From Struthio camelus (Eukaryota > Chordata > Aves > Struthioniformes > Struthionidae), in the NCBI RefSeq assembly GCF_040807025.1, contig NC_090951.1:3906001-3970000 (forward strand): a DNA stretch of 64,000 bases, read 5' to 3'. This document shows, piece after piece, positions 58,781-64,000 of this stretch (positions within the stretch are counted from its first letter, which is position 1; every line of letters starts with the position of its first letter). The translations under genes were made by a program, and so were the position numbers. A model generated the notes under the pieces. It saw only the letters and a program-made list of their open reading frames with translations. It searched no databases and was not told where the DNA came from.

Positions 58781-61700
58781 TTTTGTGCCTTAGAAACAAC
58801 AGCAATGGCATTTCTTCACAGAGGGGCACAATGTGAAGAAACAGCAAATACAACAAATATCACAGAAGCAAAAGTTCCTGAGACCCTTAAATGTCTTATT
58901 AATCCTGACTGTGTTTGTCACTCATAAAGGTTTCTTTTAGCCTAAGAATTATAGCGTTCCTCCTCGGGTCAGGGAATACTACACATAACCACGTAAGTGT
59001 AAGTATACTTTCAGTATAAATGGCAATTTTTAATACATCTGCTGTGTTTTTCTAGCATTTATACAAATCTCAGATATCCCCTCAGACTTTCTTATCTTGT
59101 GAGCTGTAAGAAATCTTTTATTCATTCCTACTGCCTGCCCAAACAGAGGGAAAAATGCAGCCGACAGCAGTGGATTATTTTTTCATCAACAGAAGCACTT
59201 ATCACATTTATTAAAAAGATTGTTACAGCATAGAAGGAAATCAGAAATAATGACATGTTTTAAGGCCTTTTGAAGACAAGACAGAAAACAGCAGGAGAAG
59301 TAGGATGGAAAGTTTACACAGAAATTACTTCAGAGAAACCGACACCAGGAAAACGAGAAACACATTTCCTCGGTGGAGCGAGTATTTGAATTTGAACATG
59401 ACGAACTGCGAACACACTGATATTTATGAGTGACGAGGAATAAAATGATGCATTTCCAAATAATAATAATAACGATGATGACAACAACAATAGTAAGAAA
59501 CAAGAAGTCTGACTGCGAGTTAAATAAGGGCAATGTAAACTCAAGCACAAAAATAATAAATCGTTGCGAATTGCTCCCGGAGCCGAGGACCTGGGAGGAA
59601 ATGGCAGCTGGGTCCCGTCAGCCTGGGCCAGGCTCTCCCGTTCCTCCTGTCACAGGCTGCTACTTGATGTCTCTTATCATCCCCATCAGCCCCATTGAGA
59701 CGAGCTGGGTTCTTAATGAGCTGATATATGAGACTGTGAGAGCTGCAGCTTAAAGCTAATATTGTACCTTCAGAGACATGATTTTTCAAAATGAACAAAT
59801 GCTCTCCCAAGCTGCTGGTGACTCAAAGCAACGGATGACATGACTGAAGGTGTTTTTTTTTTTTTTTTCTCGAGGTGCATGTGTAGAAATGGCATATTTG
59901 CAAATGAGCTCTAACTAGAGCTGCTGGGGTAGCGCCGAGGCACTGCAGGTCTCGTGCTAATAGTGTTTCCAGCTGATTTCCATGCCTTGCTGTGAGATGA
60001 GCATCACTCCACGCTTGGTGATGAGCACTGCTACGGCTTCTTGCTTTAAAAAGCCATATGGGAACAGGGATCCCAGGAGGCCTTGGGGAATGTCATAAGT
60101 TCCCCGACTTACTGACCTGCTATTTGAAATCTCTTCTAGACCTTCAAAGGACCAAGGTCCTCTAGTTTGCATCTCTGCAGAAGAAGATTTCTTTGTAAAA
60201 GCATTGTAGTGCCTACACCCGTAGGAACAGCACAAACTCTTTTTCCCTCCATTGTTTTAATCCTATCAACATTGATAGGACTTATATAATAAAACTAAAT
60301 CTCGTTTGGCAATACCTTCTAGCAGTTTGTGCTTGTGGACAACATTATGAATAATAATACATGTTACGTTTACGTAATGCCTTTGATCACAACGGGTTAT
60401 GAAGAACATATAAACTTTGCAAGCGACAGACCTCATTTGAAAAGAGTGCTTGTGCTCCAGGCAGATTCTTTCCAGTTTTTCTTATCAACAAACAACGGAG
60501 CAAGTCCGTTTGCAGATCTCACAGAAACCTTTGCTTGGCTGTGGGACAGCAGTCATCTTAACTCTGTCTTCTAGAGGTTTTTTGGGGTCTCAGGCGGCAG
60601 AAGAAAAAGAGGTGCCTGCATGGAGAAAGCCCAGCTGAAGGAGTGAGGAGTAAAGGGTGATGAGATCTCCACCTTACGCCTTGGCAATGTTCTGTTTCTG
60701 CAAGGCTGTTTATACTTAAGAGACAAAATGTTTAATTGTCTGTTTTGGTGGACTCTACCCAGAAGGTGTCTATCTTCCTCTTTAAGCCCTCCTCAGCCTT
60801 AGCATGGGTGTCTCCACCAGACTTCTTTACAAAGCAGCCTCCCCAAAGTGGATGTCCCTGGAGAAAATGTGAGTCTCAGCTACTCTGGTTCTCTGGTTTC
60901 CGAGGTCATGGACACAGGAACTTCTCACATACTGTTCTAAAATATTTGAGATGTGCAAGTGAAGAATGCCAGGTTGATGAATATTTCTTTTAAAATGCTA
61001 TGAAACTTCACTCAGGTGGTGCTGCAGACACACTTGGTGACTTTGAAGTCGGTGGAAAGTAGTCCTTCAAGTTCCTCTTCAAATAATCTGGCTGCAAATA
61101 TCCCAAGGAAAAACTTTGTGAAGGCCCTCAGGGACAAACCAGGTGCCTGAGTGCTGTGAAACCGAATCGGAGCTGTGTGCTAGCCTCTTTTCTACCACTG
61201 AAAGTTCCTCCGCAGGAAATGGCACAAACGCTTACAAGCAAAAAAACTTTTGTAAGACAGCCGCAATGCAGTGTCTACGTGAGAGGCATAGCATTATAGA
61301 CACAGTTAATTTCCTTCTCAGTCCATAAAATTATTATAGTACTTGGTTTGAACAACGTTAGGAAAATGATGCAACGGATAGAACAAAAGCTGTAGCTATC
61401 CTGATGGGAATTCGGTGTAATAATATTCAAGCTGACATAATCAACAGAATCTCTCAACTGTTCAAGTTTCGGCCAGCACTGCCAGCTAAGAAACCTTACC
61501 AAGAAATGTAACTTAACTCCTTATTAGCACCTGGAGCTCTATCAGGAACAGACCCCCCCCCCCAAATTAAAACCCAAGAGCATTTTTCAAATTAGCAGCC
61601 TGGAGGGCGATACAGTATAAGTCCAGCCAGAGCAAATCGAATAGGAGTAGTTAATTTAGTTCTAGGAAACCTAAGAATCCCTCAACTCCTCATCAGCAAT

Positions 61701-64000
61701 AACGTGCTTGTTAAAGGAAGACAAATGAAAATGTTAATCAGCAAAGATTCACGCTGGGGGATTGTTTGGAATGAATCACTCCTACCCAGCAGCCCTGGTG
61801 AGGTCATAGATGTAAAGCCGACTCCACGAACAAACAAATGCTCCAAGGTGGAGGAAGTTTCCTTGAGGAGACTCGTGCTAGAACTGGTCAAACTGTTCGG
61901 CAGAGAGACTTTGCTGTACCGGGACAGGAGTGCTCTGGGATTGTGGCTGTCACTCTTGGTGCTGGCTGTCGGCTGAGAACTGGTTTTATTGGTATATCGA
62001 AGCCTATAGGTTTTATGCAGCTCTTGGCAATGACTGCTCTCAGGAGTGTGCCCCATAAGGTCCCATATGGGTCCAATGGATGGCTCGCCTTGAGTGGTTT
62101 TTGGATGTGTCGTTAGCTTGTCATGCACCTTGGCAAAGGGGAAGAAGGCCTTTAGGGGCGATAGACACATTGCCAGGTAAACAAGTCTAAGGAAATTTAG
62201 GACAGTAAAAACTGTGGAGGTTTTTTTTTTTTTTTTTCAAAAGGAACAGCTCTGGATAGTTATATGGACCATAGATTTAAAAATAGCTGGGTTCCTTCCT
62301 GTCTGAGGTAGAGAGAAAGATATAAGCCTGATTTATTGGCTGTCCAGTCGACTTTATATTCAATTTCCTCTTGTCACATTCCTATCAAATAACTGCATGA
62401 ATGTACCAGAGACAGGGTGAGCCTTTACAGAATAAATACATTCATTTACATGATGAATACCTATATTCACATGAATAAAAGCCCCTCTTCAAACACTCAA
62501 ACAAATAAATACTGGTTACAATATTGTTAGCAGAAAAACGATCACGAAAAGCCGTATTTGAACTTAACTGCAGGTTAGAGTTAGCAAATGTGTTTGTGAA
62601 TACACTTTCCAAGGATGTATATACAGGATACACTGAAATAACTGTCCTACCATATCATGCCACAGCATACATTGAGGGACAAATTCTGCTTTCTAGGCTG
62701 CATCTAAGTCTTTAATTTACTTCTTTTTGCCCTGGGATGCCCAGGGTAGTAGATACTGTGCAACAGTAATGCAGAACATCCCAGCGCTCCTGTGAGCTGG
62801 CGCAGTCTGCAGTGGGGCCTGTGGAGAGGAAAATCTCCTGATGGGGTTGTGCCTAAGGCCCTGGTGAAAACCCAGCCAGAACTTCAGGACTGGCCAAGGC
62901 AGACCTCCAAACACACAAACAAGTTTGAGAAAGAAAAAAAAAGAAAGCAAAGCAAAAAAAAAAAAAACTGCAGGCATTAAGCTTGCCTGCAAACAGCATC
63001 ACAACTTGAGCCAAGCTTTGATGAACTTCAGTTGTGGCAAGCACAGAAGTTCTGAAGTAAACTGACCCATCTGCTGAGAGTAAAGAGTTGTCTTCAGACT
63101 CAGATTGCCCAAGCCTTTCTATTAAATTAATCAGGCAGAAACAAAAAGGAGAGCTCTTCTTCACATTTTCCATTTGCTGACTATCTTATGTGAAAGAAGC
63201 AGAAAATATTGGGCATGAGCTCTGCTTGTATGAAAATAGTACCATGATCAGAATAATTCACACCACCTTTTTAAATGTCCCCAAATGCAGAATATCAGGG
63301 TACATCTTAGGAAAAGCCACAGAGCATGGTCTAATTTCACTTTTTCTAAGTCATTTTCCCCTAGTGTGGGGAAGAGAAAAACTCCATAAACCTTGCATTA
63401 CATATATAAATAGCTATTACTTATTACATTCACAGTATGCAAAAAAAAAAAAAACAACCCACCTTCCTTTCAGGAAAAACTTACCCTTTTGAAAATAAGG
63501 TTTATGCACTCACACACGTTTATGGAACTGGGACAAACAGTTAGAAATCTGACAAGAAATGTTCACAGGAAGATGGATGCGATCCTGTCTCTAAGGGAAA
63601 ATTTAGGCACCCAACCAAGGAAAAACACTCTGCAAACCTTCACATCAAAGAAGAAAAGGAAGGCGTGAGAAGAAATGAAACACACATTTAAGGTTATGAA
63701 AAGGCGCTTAGTTAATGCTTGAGTTTCATCTGATGCCTCGGTGATGCTAATAAGTGAAATCAGTGCAGGGACACCCAAGCTAAGCTGAGGGTACAGCCCA
63801 CTACAAGACTCTTTCCGATGGTCAGTCTGGGGCACCAAAATGTATTTAGCCTGATTTGCTACAGTGAATTCAAGAATACCTCTGTTGATATTAAATATCA
63901 GACAAATATTCATTTAGATTGTATATTCTCCTGTATAACTATGTTATTTTAGTTTCCCCCAAGAACTAAAACAAGAAACTTCTTTTTTTTTTCTGATTGG
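58781..64000. other. Gene-free right end
   Basis: Single-copy DNA with T-runs (59.85, 62.22 kb), an A-run (63.44 kb), an ATAATAATAA/GATGATGAC simple stretch (59.46 kb) and an octamer-like ATTTGCAAAT word (59.9 kb). A stretch at 61.68-62.17 kb is open in several frames on both strands but without a domain. No gene is recognised. Confidence 0.6.

Overview
The window is vertebrate nuclear DNA, most likely from a bird or another archosaur. It has spliced genes with GT-AG introns, CpG-island promoters, microsatellites, very few young transposons and a thin scatter of ancient repeats (MIR-like, L2-like, one CR1-like remnant). I recognise three protein-coding genes, in the order MTHFSD (minus), FOXC2 (plus), FOXL1 (plus). 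This is the conserved amniote block FOXF1-MTHFSD-FOXC2-FOXL1. FOXF1 is not present and would be expected beyond the left edge.

Layout. 1-9.6 kb is intergenic, with a small CpG-rich patch at 0.78-1.14 kb and a long, nearly perfect hairpin at 0.38-0.49 kb. 9.66-24.6 kb is MTHFSD on the minus strand. I could join eight coding exons in a continuous frame (1206 nt, 401 codons plus stop), including an 8.3 kb last intron with a GC-AG donor. 24.6-30.7 kb is the MTHFSD/FOXC2 intergenic region, with a half-kilobase polypyrimidine tract and several CpG-rich patches. 30.7-33.8 kb is the intronless FOXC2 with a readable promoter, 5' UTR and AT-rich 3' UTR. 33.8-40.8 kb is GC-rich intergenic DNA with a 56-bp minisatellite of higher-order structure. 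40.9-41.9 kb is the intronless FOXL1 reading frame. 42.5-64 kb is a gene desert in which I find no convincing gene, only short dyad motifs, old repeats and CpG-rich patches that may be regulatory.

How the genes relate. FOXC2 and FOXL1 are forkhead transcription factors of mesoderm/mesenchyme (vessels, lymphatics, somites and kidney for FOXC2; gut mesenchyme for FOXL1). MTHFSD is an unrelated protein with a folate cyclo-ligase-like domain and an RRM, lying between members of the forkhead cluster. The large non-coding flanks fit a developmental regulatory landscape. I see no bacterial, viral or otherwise novel multi-gene system. The findings are local features: unusual splice and polyadenylation signals, repeats, dyads and candidate binding sites. 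All repeat-family and binding-site calls are by eye, without database searches.
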